NCBI GenBank assembly: GCA_001632425.1
Contig: KV425556.1
Coordinates: 119,357-183,356, forward strand
Length of the DNA stretch: 64,000 bases
Source: Neolentinus lepideus HHB14362 ss-1
Lineage: Eukaryota; Basidiomycota; Agaricomycetes; Gloeophyllales; Gloeophyllaceae
Direction of reading: 5' to 3'
How positions within the stretch are numbered: position 1 is the stretch's first letter; every line of letters starts with the position of its first letter. Below are positions 46,483-58,382 of the stretch, piece after piece. The notes beneath the pieces are model-generated. The model did no database searches and had not been told where the DNA came from. It saw only the letters and a program-made list of their open reading frames with translations. The translations under genes were made by a program, and so were the position numbers.

Positions 46483-47261
46483 CGTGAAGAGATTATCCGA
46501 GTGCAAAGTGTCAACGGCGCAGACCACCAGGAGATTTAGACCGCTGGGGAGCCGTTCCGATGAGAAACATGCACGCTATATCTCAGGACCCTTCGCACGG
46601 GACGAAAGATAGTTCAGGTGATTGGTCGGCCATACACCCTCTCGACCGACAATCTTATTTGCCGTGCAAGAATGCTAACAATACCTCTCTGATCCGGCGA
46701 GGTAATTCGCGCTTCCGTGAATGGCAATGGACCTGTATGCGGTCTGGAGAAGGCTGCCACCAATGATCGGTCTCAACTGATACGGCAGTTGAAGAGAACG
46801 CAGTGGAGGCAGTCTTCTCATGGTACCGCCAGCCAGAGAACCAGAGTGTAAGATCTACAAATTGAAGACCAGATGCGGGACGCCAGCGACCGAAAGGACA
46901 GGAAAAGCGGCCATAAGGCGGAGATAAACCTCACCATTTTAGGCGAGTCAGAACAATAATCCAAATGATGATATCCGAATACCAACACAAGTAGCATATT
47001 CAAGCAGCTGTAGGCACCCGGTCCTTGACGTTGCAAAAACATGGAATTCGAATTCGAAGGTGCTGTATCCTGCTGTATCAGAGAAAGTCGAATTTGGGCT
47101 CCGCGAGCGGAGTTCCGGCAATACCCGTGCTGAGCGTCGGCAGTGTTGTCGTTGCAGACAACATTCGCGCTTGCCTTCTTTACTCTCGACTTTACCGTCG
47201 TTCTCAATCTTCATCTCATTATTGCTTGTCGGCGGGAGTCGCTGTAGGTCAAGCCAGAAAA
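46483..47261. other. divergent intergenic region
   Basis: Shared upstream region of the oxidase and the V-ATPase c subunit. No gene seen. Confidence 0.45.
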
Positions 47262-48295
47262 ATGTCGGATCTCTGTCCAGTTTACGCCCCCTTTTTCGGT
47301 GCAATGGTGAGTTGGCAGTGACACTATAGACAGCGACAGCGCATGAACCATGGGATTCGTTAGGGTTGCACGAGCGCAATTGTGTTCACATGTGAGTGCA
47401 ATATTCTCTATGTTACTTGAAAGCAGCCATAGGCTGCGCGGAAAGCGAGAGAACCCGAGGACTGACCGACGCGTAACTGGTAGGTATAGGAGCCAGGTGA
47501 GTAGCGCTGCGTTTAGTTTCACTAGTGCACCTGTTAAATGCAGAATATGCAAATAGTTATGGTACCGCGAAGTCTGGTGTTGGCATTTCTGCCATGTCAG
47601 TACTCCGGCCTGACCTGATGATGAAGTGTGTTGTCCCTGTTATTATGGCTGGTATCATTGCCGTACGTCCGCTAGTCGTTTCTACAATGCGTGTGCATCT
47701 TATGTATTGTCTTCATGATAGATTTACGGCCTTGTCGTTTCGGTGCTCATCGCTGGAGGCTGTAAGTCGTTCCGCAGCATATTTCGAGCATGGAAGACTT
47801 AGGTGGAGCGCCTTGTAATTCCAGTGGAGGTGCAAATGACGCTATTCCAAGGGTTTATTCAACTCGGTGCTGGTCTATCGGTCGGTCTCGCTGGTCTCGC
47901 TGCTGGTTTCGCCATCGGGATTGTCGGTGATGCTGGTGTAAGAGGAACTGCGCAACAGCCTAGGCTTTTCGTCGGAATGGTGTGTTCAATTTGTCACTAT
48001 CTAGTTGTCTGGGTCTATCAAGCACTCAAAACACGAATCTCGTCTATCATCCCGGACGTTAACGTTCTCTTCCCATGTAGATCCTGATTCTCATTTTCGC
48101 GGAAGTCCTGGGTCTTTACGGTAAGTTGTTTATGTGATGACATGTAGTAAGAGATCCCGCTGATTGTTGTTTTAGGTCTCATTGTTGCTTTGATCATGAA
48201 CACGAGGGCTTCTCAGGTCAACCCTGGCATCGTAAGTTTCGTCCTTGTCCACGGCACCTTCGCCGCTCACGCCGTGTTTCTAGTGTTCCGCATAA
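47262..48295 (+). CDS. VMA3: V-type H+-ATPase proteolipid subunit c
   Basis: Forms the proton-carrying ring of the vacuolar ATPase. The ATG at 47262 ([15 protein letters not shown]) is followed by six to eight small exons coding four membrane helices. [20 protein letters not shown] then [14 protein letters not shown] lie at 47560-47660. [20 protein letters not shown] and [20 protein letters not shown] lie at 47850-47980. The last helix, [14 protein letters not shown] (about 48080-48120), has the essential proton-binding Glu, then [18 protein letters not shown]. The final exon after a TAG acceptor at 48283 encodes CSA-stop. It appears complete; the gene is housekeeping and probably strongly expressed. 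Confidence 0.92.
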
Positions 48296-48679
48296 TGGAA
48301 ACCGGAAGATAAACACTGGAGGACGCCTTGTCACACCACGGGCCACTTACAGATTTCCTCTCCTTCCTTCATGACCGATCGACGTATCACTCTTCGCATG
48401 TTTGTCGTATGTTACGTCAGAAGCAAAGAACTCCTCCCTGCATATAATATATCTTTTCTACTACCTTCTGTATCTTTGAGCGTGCCTTAGTCTGCTTCCC
48501 GTCCGCAGTGATAAGCTCGACATCTATATAGGGCACGTTCTAAGTTTACGCCATTGACGTGTGTCTTCGTAAAATGGTGGCTGCACTTCCGCGCCTGCCT
48601 CATTACCTCAAGTACCTCAATCGTGCTGGTGAGGTCTTTGCTGACCTTTACCTCTGGCCTTCGGCCTTCACGACTCGTC
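48296..48679. other. intergenic / promoter region
   Basis: Between VMA3 and the Slp1-like gene. A TATATA stretch is at 48446-48453. The frame of the next gene stays open upstream to a TTG at 48554, but the first ATG is at 48680. Confidence 0.45.
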
Positions 48680-51604
48680 ATGTTGCCCGCAACGCTGATG
48701 GCGCTACTCTCAGCGTCCTCTGTGTTCTCGATGCTGAATTCCTCTCCACCAAAGACACCATTCGACCCTTTTCGTGCTATCTCGTTACAAGTACCTAAGG
48801 AGCCGGAACAACCCATTTGCTGTTTGAAGCCTCTAACACCGTTGGAACCTGTCCAAGAAGAAGTTCTATTGTCTTTTGAAGAATGGAAAGCCAAGCAGTC
48901 ATCCCAAGGGAAGGACCGTCCTCAGGCTAGCGGGGGTGGTGGAAAGAGCTCTGGGTCGGAGCATGCACCTGAGGCATCTCCTCCAGATCCTTCTGTCTCT
49001 CCAGCAGCTGGTTCTAGCGTTCAAGAAGCTGGCGATGCGAATAGTGTGTCTTCTAATGACATGCTGCCACCGCACTTCAGGGTGCCTATCGTCGACCGAT
49101 TCAATTATGCTAGCATGGACTGTTCTGCAAGGGTGCACATTGCCCACCGGTCTGCAAAATCTCCGTACAATATCTTGTCTTCCAAGAAAGACAGATACAT
49201 GCTCAGTCCCTGTGCGAAGCCTGACGGGGAGAAGCAGTTCGTGGTCGTCGAGCTTTGCGACGATATCCGGATTGACACCGTCCAGTTGGCGAACTTTGAG
49301 TTCTTCTCGGGGGTGTTTAAGGATTTCACTGTTAGCGTAACGAAGGTGTATACGGACGATGTATCGGAATGGACGTATGCAGGGACGTATAGGGCGAAGA
49401 ATGTCAGAGGTGTCCAGGTGTGTGATAAATGTCACTTGTCCTCAGTCCTGTGTCTACACGTTCTGAAGCTTTACCCAAGTCTTTCCATCCTCCGACATCT
49501 CTACGGGACTTCTACCGTTACATCCGGATAGACTTCCACTCGCACTACGGCAATGAGTACTATTGCCCCATATCGCTTCTCCGGGTGTACGGCCTAACAC
49601 ATCTCGAGGAGTTCAAATGGGACATCTGGGCCCACGAGGCTGAAGCTGAAGGCAAAGCGAAGCGATCGGCCATGGAAGAGGCGGTTGCTGCTTCTACTCA
49701 GTCTCAACAGGTACCCCCGCCAGCGGACCGGCCGAAGGAAGAAACACCAACTGTTGTCACTGTCTCTACAGCACAGGTTGAAAGCATGTCCAAGACTGTC
49801 GCGCAAGAGAGCCCACCTGTGCACTCTGCCGAGACGACGGACCTGGTGGCAGCAACTTCTAGCAACGAGTCGAATAGTTCTGCGCGGATCGCCGCAGATT
49901 CTTCTGAGGGCCTATCTATACCTATCAAGCACGAATCTACAAATTCCACTAAGGAGACGCAGCCATCCGCTGGGTCTCACTCTACTGACACGGCTGGTCC
50001 GAAAGACACGTCTGCCCATTCTACCTCCACAGCGACTAAGCAAGAGGATTCCCATAAAGCGCAAAACACAGTAACGACTCACGATTCACGTTCCCAGCAA
50101 GCCACTTTGGCTACCCAGTCGGACACCATGTCCACGTCGACTGTGTCGCCCTCGGCGTCCCATGGAAATTCATCCGCTGCCTCCCAGGACGCGAGGACGG
50201 CTCACTTAGACAGCCACACTTCTACTTCCCCCCCTTCATCTTCAACATCCATTCCGACCGTCATTCCCAGTCCCTCTTCAGCAACTATTGTGTCGCTTTC
50301 ACACCAATCCACGGGCGGAGAGTCCATCTACCGAACGATCATGAACAGGTTGAGTGCGCTGGAAGGCAATACAACGCTATATGCCAGATACGTCGAGGAG
50401 CACACGGCGGCTATCCGGGAGGTTTTGAGGAGGCTGGGAGAGGATGTGGGGAGACTGGAGGGCCTTGTAAGTCAATGCCTTTCTATTTTCGGCTGAATGG
50501 CTGAATCCATATGTATCGTCGCAGAGTAAGGCGCAGGCGCAGATGTATCAACGTTCAATACACGAATTTGATCGATATAGAAGAAAATTGGAGATTGAAC
50601 ATGGAGAGTTGCTATCTCGAGTGAATTATCTGGCAGACGAGGTATATTACATTCTTTGGTGTTTTTGAAAGTTCTTCTGACGCTTGGGCAGGTCGTCCTG
50701 GAGAAACGCTTGGGCATCGCGCAGCTGTGCCTGCTTCTCGTCGTCCTAGTTTTCATGGGGCTGACTAGAGGGTTTCAAGTCGAACAGGGGACTTTGAATT
50801 CCATTCCTAGATCATCCTCTGTGAGGGATTGGGGTAGACGAACATTAAGTCTGAGTGGTGACTGGGTTAATCGGTTTAAGACCAAGGACCCAACTCCATC
50901 GAGCAATCCAACCAAGCGACATCCAAGTCAGTGCAGATGCTTTTAGCGTGTAAAATAACATAACCGACTATATATTCTATTCTCTAGATGACAAAGTCCA
51001 ATTCTCTTCTCGTCCGACGCGGTCAGACGAGAACATCAGACCCAGTCGCAAATACGAAGACGCACGAGCACGGAAGCCTCGCACTCCTACTTCCTTTCGA
51101 ACGCCAGCCAGCCGGCATAGTGGCAGCTACCGAAGACCTTTGACGCCTACGGGCAATCGTCCGCCTATACAGCGCTCGAATTCGCACGGCGCATCCCATG
51201 AGTTTCCGGTGATCGGTCCAGTCCCGAGATCCGCGAAACGGTGGGCGAGGACGGCGCACCTGCACGAAGTAAAAACGCCCGGGAAGGGTAAGGAGGTGGA
51301 TCAGGGTCAGGATACGCCAATGCAACCGGACGGGGAGAGGGAGACGTCGTTGGCTGACCGGTCAGGATTATCGGAGGACGCCTTCCGTCGGAGCTCAAGC
51401 TCAAGGTCGAACCACGATCGACTGGGGGCCGAAGAGGTGAAGACACGAGGTTCGCGCATGTCATCCCCTTTGCGGATGTCTATGACGAGCGGTTCGCCTC
51501 CTGGTCATGATCCAATGCAGGGCTCGGAAACGGATGGAGATGCCTGGATCGATACGGACGCGGACGTGGATGCTTCGGAGCACGATGCAGACATCTTCGT
51601 GTGA
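48680..51604 (+). CDS. SLP1: SUN-like (Slp1/osteopotentia-type) ER membrane protein
   Basis: Slp1-type proteins carry a mid-protein SUN-like domain and work in the ER lumen in folding of membrane proteins. The first real ATG, 48680, opens a hydrophobic leader (MLPATLMALLSASSVFSML). Next is the characteristic LSFEEWKAKQ (about 48868-48900), a low-complexity linker, then the SUN-like core: RFNYASMDCSARVHIAHRSA, SPYNILSSKKDRYMLSPCAK, FVVVELCDDIRIDTVQLANF, EFFSGVFKDFTVSVTKVY, and after an intron FYRYIRIDFHSHYGNEYYCP and SLLRVYGLTHLEEF. A long Ser/Thr-rich stretch, then a coiled coil (REVLRRLGEDVGRLEGLV), precede the transmembrane helix IAQLCLLLVVLVFMGLTRGF near 50716-50775. The basic, Ser-rich tail ends DADIFV-stop. 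Confidence 0.88.
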
Positions 51605-52080
51605 TATCTTTTAGTCTCCAACTTGATTCAATGATCTACACCTGACTACTGTCAAAAGAGCCTTCCATCCATATAGTAGCACCTCCAATCTTCACCCTCA
51701 CTCCCATCTACGCATTATTCCTCTCTCACTGGACAGCGCAGCATCGTACATACATTTGTTCATTAGCATATTGCATTGCATGGAATTATCGGATCTGTTT
51801 ATGTACAGTAGATTATAATCTGTGATTTACTTGCGCGTGTCACGCACTATGTCCGCCGGCCAAGAACTAGATGCTAGTGCACTACCGGTGCTTCTCGTGG
51901 AACTTCCAGCCCGATACCAGCATCGGGTACTTGTCATGGCGGGCAAATTTGGACGTCATGAGTACTCATGCCGTGCTGTCGCCGACTTCTGTCTACCCTT
52001 GGGTATAAACATTATACCCTATTCTCAGGAGCTATAAAGATGGTGCTTGCGGACCGTCTCGTTCCCGAACGACATACACC
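51605..52080. other. intergenic region, no gene seen
   Basis: The 3' flank of SLP1 and the promoter of oxidase copy B. Confidence 0.45.
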
Positions 52081-53736
52081 ATGGCTAGTGGACCTGTTGC
52101 GAACCCAGCGCCGACGAAGTGGTCATCGTTTATGCTGCAGTTGTATGCGTCGAGGAAGACCCCGCATTGCGGATCCTTGAATCCTAATACTCTGGAGGAG
52201 ATCGCACGAGAGAAGTGCAAGGAGCACCTTGGCAAGTACAACGCGCACTTAGCTTGATAGTCAGCAGATGGACGATGATCTTTCTACCTATATCTATAGA
52301 TGCATACATGTACATATTTGGAAGTGCAGGCACTTCAAACACTCACCACGCCAATCGCAAGTACTTCGATAGATGGAGGCTCGTCCCTCGTATGCTGGTC
52401 GATGCCACAGAGCGAAGTCTGGAGGCTAGTCGCATCCAGAATCTTGCTCGTGCATAGCTCAACAATGTCGCTTTAGACAACTATTTTTGGAGTCAAGTAT
52501 CCTTCTCCGCTTATACTTGCACCGATCGGTGTGCAAGGCATCGTCCATCCTGACGCCGAGTTAGCAAGTGCTGCAGCCGCAGCTAAGTGCAATGTGCCGT
52601 TCATCATGAGTTCAGCCGCCACTCGCTCGATAGAAGCTATCGCCAAGGCAAGCGGCGATGGCCCGAGGTGGTACCAACTTTATTGGTAAGGACGGTCTTA
52701 ATATGCTCGAACCCCGTTCAGGTTTCATGAATTAGCACAGGCCGAAGTCCAATGACATTACTCTCTCTCTGCTGAAGAGGGCCAAGGCCAACGGCTACAC
52801 TGCTCTCGTAGTCACTTTGGACACCAACATCCTGGGATGGCGCCCCCATGACCTTGACACCGCTTACCTGCCTTTTGTGCATGGTGTCGGTATCCAGAAT
52901 GCTGTCGCCGATCCGGTATTTATGGCGAGATTCGGGCTGGAGGCTATCTCCGACGAACGCCCACCATTCCCCTATGTGCCAGCCAAGATTGACAAGGCCA
53001 TTGCCGAGGGTGATGAGGGTGCTAAGCGCGGCACATTGTTGGGTAAATCTTGGTTAGCGGAGGCCAACTCCGGGGAGTTCAAGACTTGGGAAGATATCAA
53101 ATTTTTGCTGGATAATTGGGAAGGCCCCGTAGTCTTGAAAGGTATCCAGACCGTCGCAGTACGTTGCATAGCATATTTTGCGTCGAGCTCACCTCACGCC
53201 TTCATTCATCTAGGACGCTGAGACGGCACTGGATATCGGTGCGCACGGCATTGTAGTCTCCAACCATGGTCAGTTTCGGCGATTCCGCATCTCAGACAGA
53301 TACTGAAGAAGATGAACACGTTCAGGTGGTCGTCAAGTTGACGGGGCCGTCCCCTCACTCTGGGCGCTCGAGCAGGTTTGCTCGTCTCCCAAGATCCGTG
53401 CAGCACAGGAGAGCGGCAAATTCACAATAATCTTCGACTCCGGTCTTCGTACCGGCTCCGACGGCATCAAAGCCATTGCTCTTGGTGCTCAAGCCATTGC
53501 ACGTACGTGGATTTCATCTTGGCTGCACTGCACTGTATCTCTATGATTCGATGCAACTTGGTACAGTTGGACGGCCATACATGCACGGCCTGACCATTGC
53601 GGGTGAAGCAGGCGTCGACGAGGTGGTGAGGTCATTCCTAGCCGATATGGAGGTCACACTGGGCTTGATCGGGAGGACTAATCTCAGCGGGGTCTGGTAC
53701 AAGAAGGATGAAGTCTTGCAGAGGAGCGATGTATAG
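52081..53736 (+). CDS. FMN-dependent 2-hydroxyacid oxidase / lactate 2-monooxygenase-like, copy B
   Basis: Paralogue of copy A at 44.9-46.5 kb with the same exon plan. The ATG at 52081 gives MASGPVANPAPTKWSSFMLQ. Blocks in order: DAYMYIFGSAGTSNTHHANR, FDRWRLVPRMLVDATERSLE, SPLILAPIGVQGIVHPDAEL, FIMSSAATRSIEAIAKASGD, PRWYQLYW, TALVVTLDTNILGWRPHDLD, VVLKGIQTVA (Lys), IVVSNHG/GRQVDGAVPSLWAL (about 53250-53370, canonical signature), FTIIFDSGLRTGSDGIKAIA and GRPYMHGLTIAGEAGVDEVV. The stop is at 53736. The intron inside the SNHG-GRQ codons is at the same place as in copy A. Substrate range unknown. Confidence 0.9.
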
Positions 53737-54906
53737 TAAGTGTGCCACATTCGTTGTAAACAATAGTGTATAGGTAGAACCCACCGCGCCCGTGTGGCAG
53801 TTGTATTTTGTCCCCACACCCCCAAAGAATATACCTTGACACCGAGGTGATTTGCAGCGCAATGGGCGACACCGCGTTATCTGTTTCATCATGAAAACGG
53901 TGAACGTTCCCAAACTCAATAGTCCATACATCCTGTGGTTCAGTCTCAAAACCCATTTAATACATTTGTACTGAGCAAATAAAGGTTTGCTGGCATGCAG
54001 GTCCTTCGGCATCAACGCATTCGTGAGAGCCCGCATCTTAGCATATCAATCCGTAAGTAGCTGACCTGAGTTCTCTGCCTGAGTTGGTCGTTGACGAACG
54101 TCGAAACAGCACCGCTTATCAGTGGAATACTTACAATGTGTCTGATTGGCTGGATGAGGTGAGCCAGACGATGACAAGCTACGCAGCTTGGAACGGCAAG
54201 GCAGGCCTAAAAAAGCCTGTTCCAACGCACCTTTCTCCGGTTGATAATGGGAGAGAATGAAAGGTCAACAGCCTCTTAATCTGTGATGTGGTGGAGCTGG
54301 CGGAACACGCTGGCACAATCCTTCTCGCCGATTCCTAGTACAGGGAATGACGTGATAAGAATTCCGGAATCCACCGTGCAGTGGCGACGGCCCAAGACAG
54401 ATCTAGAAAGTGGAAGACTGGCACGCAGAGCGCGGTGCAGAAGCATTGAAAATACGAGTCCGATGTTGACGATGTAGCGATCAAATCTTCAGTAGAACTT
54501 GAAGCTTCGAAGCCTTATCGGTCTATGCATGTAAAATTAAAGTATATTAGCAAATGTATGCAACACTGATGGTACGAAGGGCACTCGCGCATTCGCCAAT
54601 CCGAGGAATGACGAAATGATTATGAAGGACGTCGTGAAAATGGGCGTGCTAACGCGTAACAGCTGCTGATTCTGAGGTTAGTCCTGAACTGTCCACGGAC
54701 ATTGGCAAAGTTCTGCGTATGTAACAGTCGCACCGCTAGATCGCGGATGAATAGACAACATAAGATACAAATCAGGACAGACGGTCCAGTGCAATAGTGT
54801 CCGGTCTAAGGCTACATTCGTGTCGTTTATAGATTTCGGCCCAAAGAATATATCTAGTCTAACGTACCTCCTAGTCCTACAGCATTGTCCGTGTTCCGAC
54901 TATCAG
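53737..54906. other. intergenic region, no gene seen
   Basis: About 1.2 kb between convergent gene ends. Small frames such as 54283-54477 have no family resemblance. Confidence 0.45.
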
Positions 54907-56490
54907 CTAAACCGCTTGAAAGATATGGTGAAGGGTTGGGCTCAAAATAGCCGCACTGGTTTCTATGGGATCATTGTTCTGACTGTGTCGGGCAGAGGTT
55001 GACACTCGTAAACTCGTCTTGGAAGCATTAAGCTCTATGTTGCGGCTGAGGCGACCCTGAACGCTCGCGTTCACTTCTGGCAAGTAAGGTAAACTATTCA
55101 GGGAATACATGTCCGTCGTTGAGGACTCAGCCTTCTGTTGCCTACCATACAGACGTCCTTAGAGCAGATGCATTGTATACAAATGTCTTTACGCACCGTG
55201 CTTTCCGGCGTGCATAAATGACTTCCGGTCTTACGTTCTTCATCTTCCAGAGAATGTACCACATTGCGACAATCGTAGTCAGAATGGTTCCAATAGCCAG
55301 TGGCCATGTGATCTTCTTGTCGGACTGGCCCCCTACAAACGACGCATAGATGTTCGATTCAGGGCTTCTCAGAAAGGTATCTCATTGACTCACCTTCAGA
55401 TGTCTGCAGGAAGATGACTCCGAGGTACACGTTCAGCAGTTGTCTAGGCAATGACAGGATTGCTGCCAAGGAGAACGATACAATACCCACACCGCATGTA
55501 GAGAAAACCGCGGTAGTAACTACATTCGCGCCAAGGGTTAGCAAGTGCGACCAAGTACTGAATATCGGCCACGTACAGTGAGGAGGAATGGCACTATATC
55601 GAGCAATAAGCACCACCCGGAAGCCCCCTTCTCGAACAACTCGAGTAAGACATGCATACGCAATTTTGGTCTTCTCCCATTTCTCGCAACGGGGCCGGAG
55701 GCAATATCTGAATGCGCTGTAATTATGTCAGACTGCCGATGGTACCTTGATAATCAGCAATTGCCCTCGCACTAGAAATTGCCAATCTCGCCGATGAACG
55801 TCCCCGCTGAAACGATTCCGAATCCGATCCAGAGACCCCAGACTAGACCGCATACGAGAGCTACCACTTCGTGGCCCCATAACTGGAAAGAAGTCAGTAG
55901 GTATGCATTGATATCATGAGCAGAACTACGGACCGGAGGGAACGATAGGATGAACAACACCGAGATTGGAATCATGAATCCACCTTTCGTGCTGCGCGCA
56001 CGTTACACTGAGGACAGTTTTGATCAACAAGCAGGAACAGGAAGCTCACTCGTGCATCCAGTTGGCTACGGGCGTTAGAAATCTGACAATATCGTCGTGG
56101 TATATTGATACCAGGGCAACGAACGCTGCGACGAAAGGTAAGGGAACTAGTAACCCTGTCCGTCGTGATGCCGAGTCAACACAATAAGTTCAGAGACTTT
56201 TCAGCGTACGTACATTTCCGACGTCCTTTAATCCAGTATCTCCAATTGATGTATTTTCGCCAATCGAGGAAAATCCAAGAGTTCGAATATACTACTGCCT
56301 CACTAGGTGTAGGGCTTGGAGTACGGACGACTGTCCGGTCCACGGCTAACGAATCCCTCTCATCCAGAGATGACGAATCCAGCAGACTAGTGGCAATAGC
56401 TGGTGGCGCCGTTGGATCGGGATTGTCAGGAGGCAGCCTAAGCACATTGTCCACGAAAAGCGTTTCCAGAGAAGAATTCAGCGGAGTCAT
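54907..56490 (-). CDS. Tvp38/TMEM64-family (DedA/VTT) membrane protein
   Basis: Golgi-type multi-spanning protein with the VTT (SNARE-associated) domain, thought to act as a lipid scramblase or in membrane organisation. The ATG at 56490 opens MTPLNSSLETLFVDN, a Ser/Pro-rich cytosolic N-terminus. The first helices lie near 56000-56160 (VPLPFVAAFVALVSIYHDDI) and GGFMIPISVLFILSFPP. Then LWGHEVVALVCGLVWGLWIG, FGIVSAGTFIGEIGNF (55775-55890), ACLARVVREGG, FRVVLIARYSAIPPHFTTAV and FSLAAILSLPRQLLNVYLGV (55380-55640). The last helix is ITWPLAIGTILTTIVAMWYI (about 55240-55300). A short final exon gives a cytosolic tail ending HHIFQAV-stop at 54907. About eight introns. Confidence 0.85.
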
Positions 56491-57741
56491 GCAAAGCAAT
56501 TTCTGAAGCCGAAGGAAGGGTAGACCGCAGCGCGTCGAAAGGAGAAGAGAGGAAAGAATTCCCAGATGATGGGACTATGAGGTTATAAGAGGACATCGAA
56601 TGACTACGAAAGGTATTTTCGCGGTCCTCACAGGTGAGGCAAAGGAAATGGAGATGATTTCCCAGCAGTGAGAAAGACGCCATTGAGAAAAGTGGCTTGG
56701 TTCCGTAAGAACTGACGAAAGAACTACTAGAGCCGACGTAGAACCGCCGCCAATTATATTTTCCTTCTGGATTGAGACTGCGGTTCGATCAACACCGTGC
56801 TGGATAGGAGTCTTAAGGAGCGTAAGTCGTGGGTTAGAATAAAGAATATGTGGCGTGATACACCAAGGCCACGCCGTTGGTAGTAAACGCTGCAACATTC
56901 CATCATCGTCCGAGAATTAACCGTCTCGGAACGATGCTAAAACGTCGCATCGATGACATTTCATGAGAATATCGAGCAGCCCGGGAGCTGTGCGAGATGA
57001 GAGATCCCGCGGTCTGCTCCAAAACGAATGGTAATGATCTGCTCTCATGAGTCTAGATCCTGACATCGAGGTCCCTAGGAGCATGGCAGCAAATATTCCC
57101 TTCGTGGCGGCATGCACAGTCCTGTTATTTCAAAACGTCCTGACTGAGTCGCACCTTCCTGGTTCGTCAATTGAAAGTAGACAATTCCTGTATGGATTGG
57201 TCTCTGCCCTGTGCCCGCAGATATCATGATGATCGTGCTCGGAGCCGGGATGAAGGGTACCTCGGAGTATCCTTTTTTCAAGAAATTTCAGAAAATCCAG
57301 CAAATTTATACTATTTCTTACCTTGAAGGACCGGTGAAATGTCGATCTTTTGACTGACTTCCAAGATGGACTAGGCTACAATTGAGCATGCCACAGCCTG
57401 TCACAGTTCAATGGGAAGACACGCATGTTATTACACTCACGTGGCGTAATCGCAGTAAAACACACACGGTCGACTGGCGCCAATCATAAGTCAGCACGAA
57501 CAACAAGAACGATGGGGTCGTACCACTTTTTTCAGGCTTCAGTCCTCTGGGTACTTTCTAGTGGAATCTAACGGACAATTCCTTGCCAGGTCGCAAAACA
57601 GAGCTCCAGAAGAAAGAACTAGTGCGAATTGCTCCAAACGCTATAATGTTGATCGAACAAGATTCCCTGGAGGCCACCGGTGAGAGGTATCATGACGGCG
57701 AGAGCAAAGACGCTACCAATATATACTAAACTTGCCTTACT
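56491..57741. other. intergenic region
   Basis: Upstream of the Tvp38-type gene. Several open frames lacking family resemblance; none is annotated. Confidence 0.45.
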
Positions 57742-57937
57742 CGGGTCCCTTGATGAAGGTAGCGCAACGAGAGCAGATAAAGACCAAGAATCAGCTGAGT
57801 CTGCCGTATATTGGGACGCAGGCAATGAAGTCTATCGGAGCTTTGAATGTGGCTGGGAAGTCACAAAGGTCCCGTGCTGCAACAACGAGTTTGAATACGA
57901 CTCCGATGAATTTCGTCTCTGTCCCGACTTCCTTTGA
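57742..57937 (+). pseudogene. degenerate copy of the downstream zinc-ribbon-like gene
   Basis: Reads EGSATRADKDQESAESAVYW, then DAGNEVYRSFECGWEVTKVP and CCNNEFEYDSDEF. It matches AFWDAADETYRCDNCGWEVI and CCNVYEYDSDD of the gene at 58383. The first Cys of the ribbon is replaced by Ser-Phe and the second knuckle is shortened. Only this exon is recognisable; the rest is absent or decayed. Confidence 0.6.
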
Positions 57938-58382
57938 GGCGGCAGATCGAGTCCTGGATAGTGAGGCGGGTGTTGCTAGGGTGAAGTCGTTTGACCTGAT
58001 AAGTATAAGTCGATGAATGCAGAGGAGGGTGAACGAGGAGCAAAGATGGAAGACTGGACTTAGACATTTCCAAACTGAATGCCGTGCGCGGCGCGGACGC
58101 TAACATCGAACAACAACCTCATGAAAGGCCTTCCGCGGACGATATAAGTAGTAGTCAAAACCGCGATATGGTTGGTGATGAGGTGCTTGGACGATCCTGA
58201 CATCAGGCGATGCCTCTCCCTGGGGTAGAAGTAGACCATATTAACCACACACTAGTAACAGAGGCTGGAGGGTGCGCAAGGAACGGCCCGGGTTTTGCGC
58301 GGACTGTCACGGTCATGTGCTTCATTACTGTCACACCGTGCATCGACTTGTCAAGTCGAGGTTCCAGCTGCCAGCCGCAACC

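Noticed and set aside
48554..48679. N-terminal extension of the Slp1-like protein
   Set aside because: Starts at TTG and would bury the signal-peptide-like leader that begins at the ATG at 48680.
57047..57281. Short frames on both strands near 57.1 kb
   Set aside because: Hydrophobic patches only; no family, no supporting exon structure.
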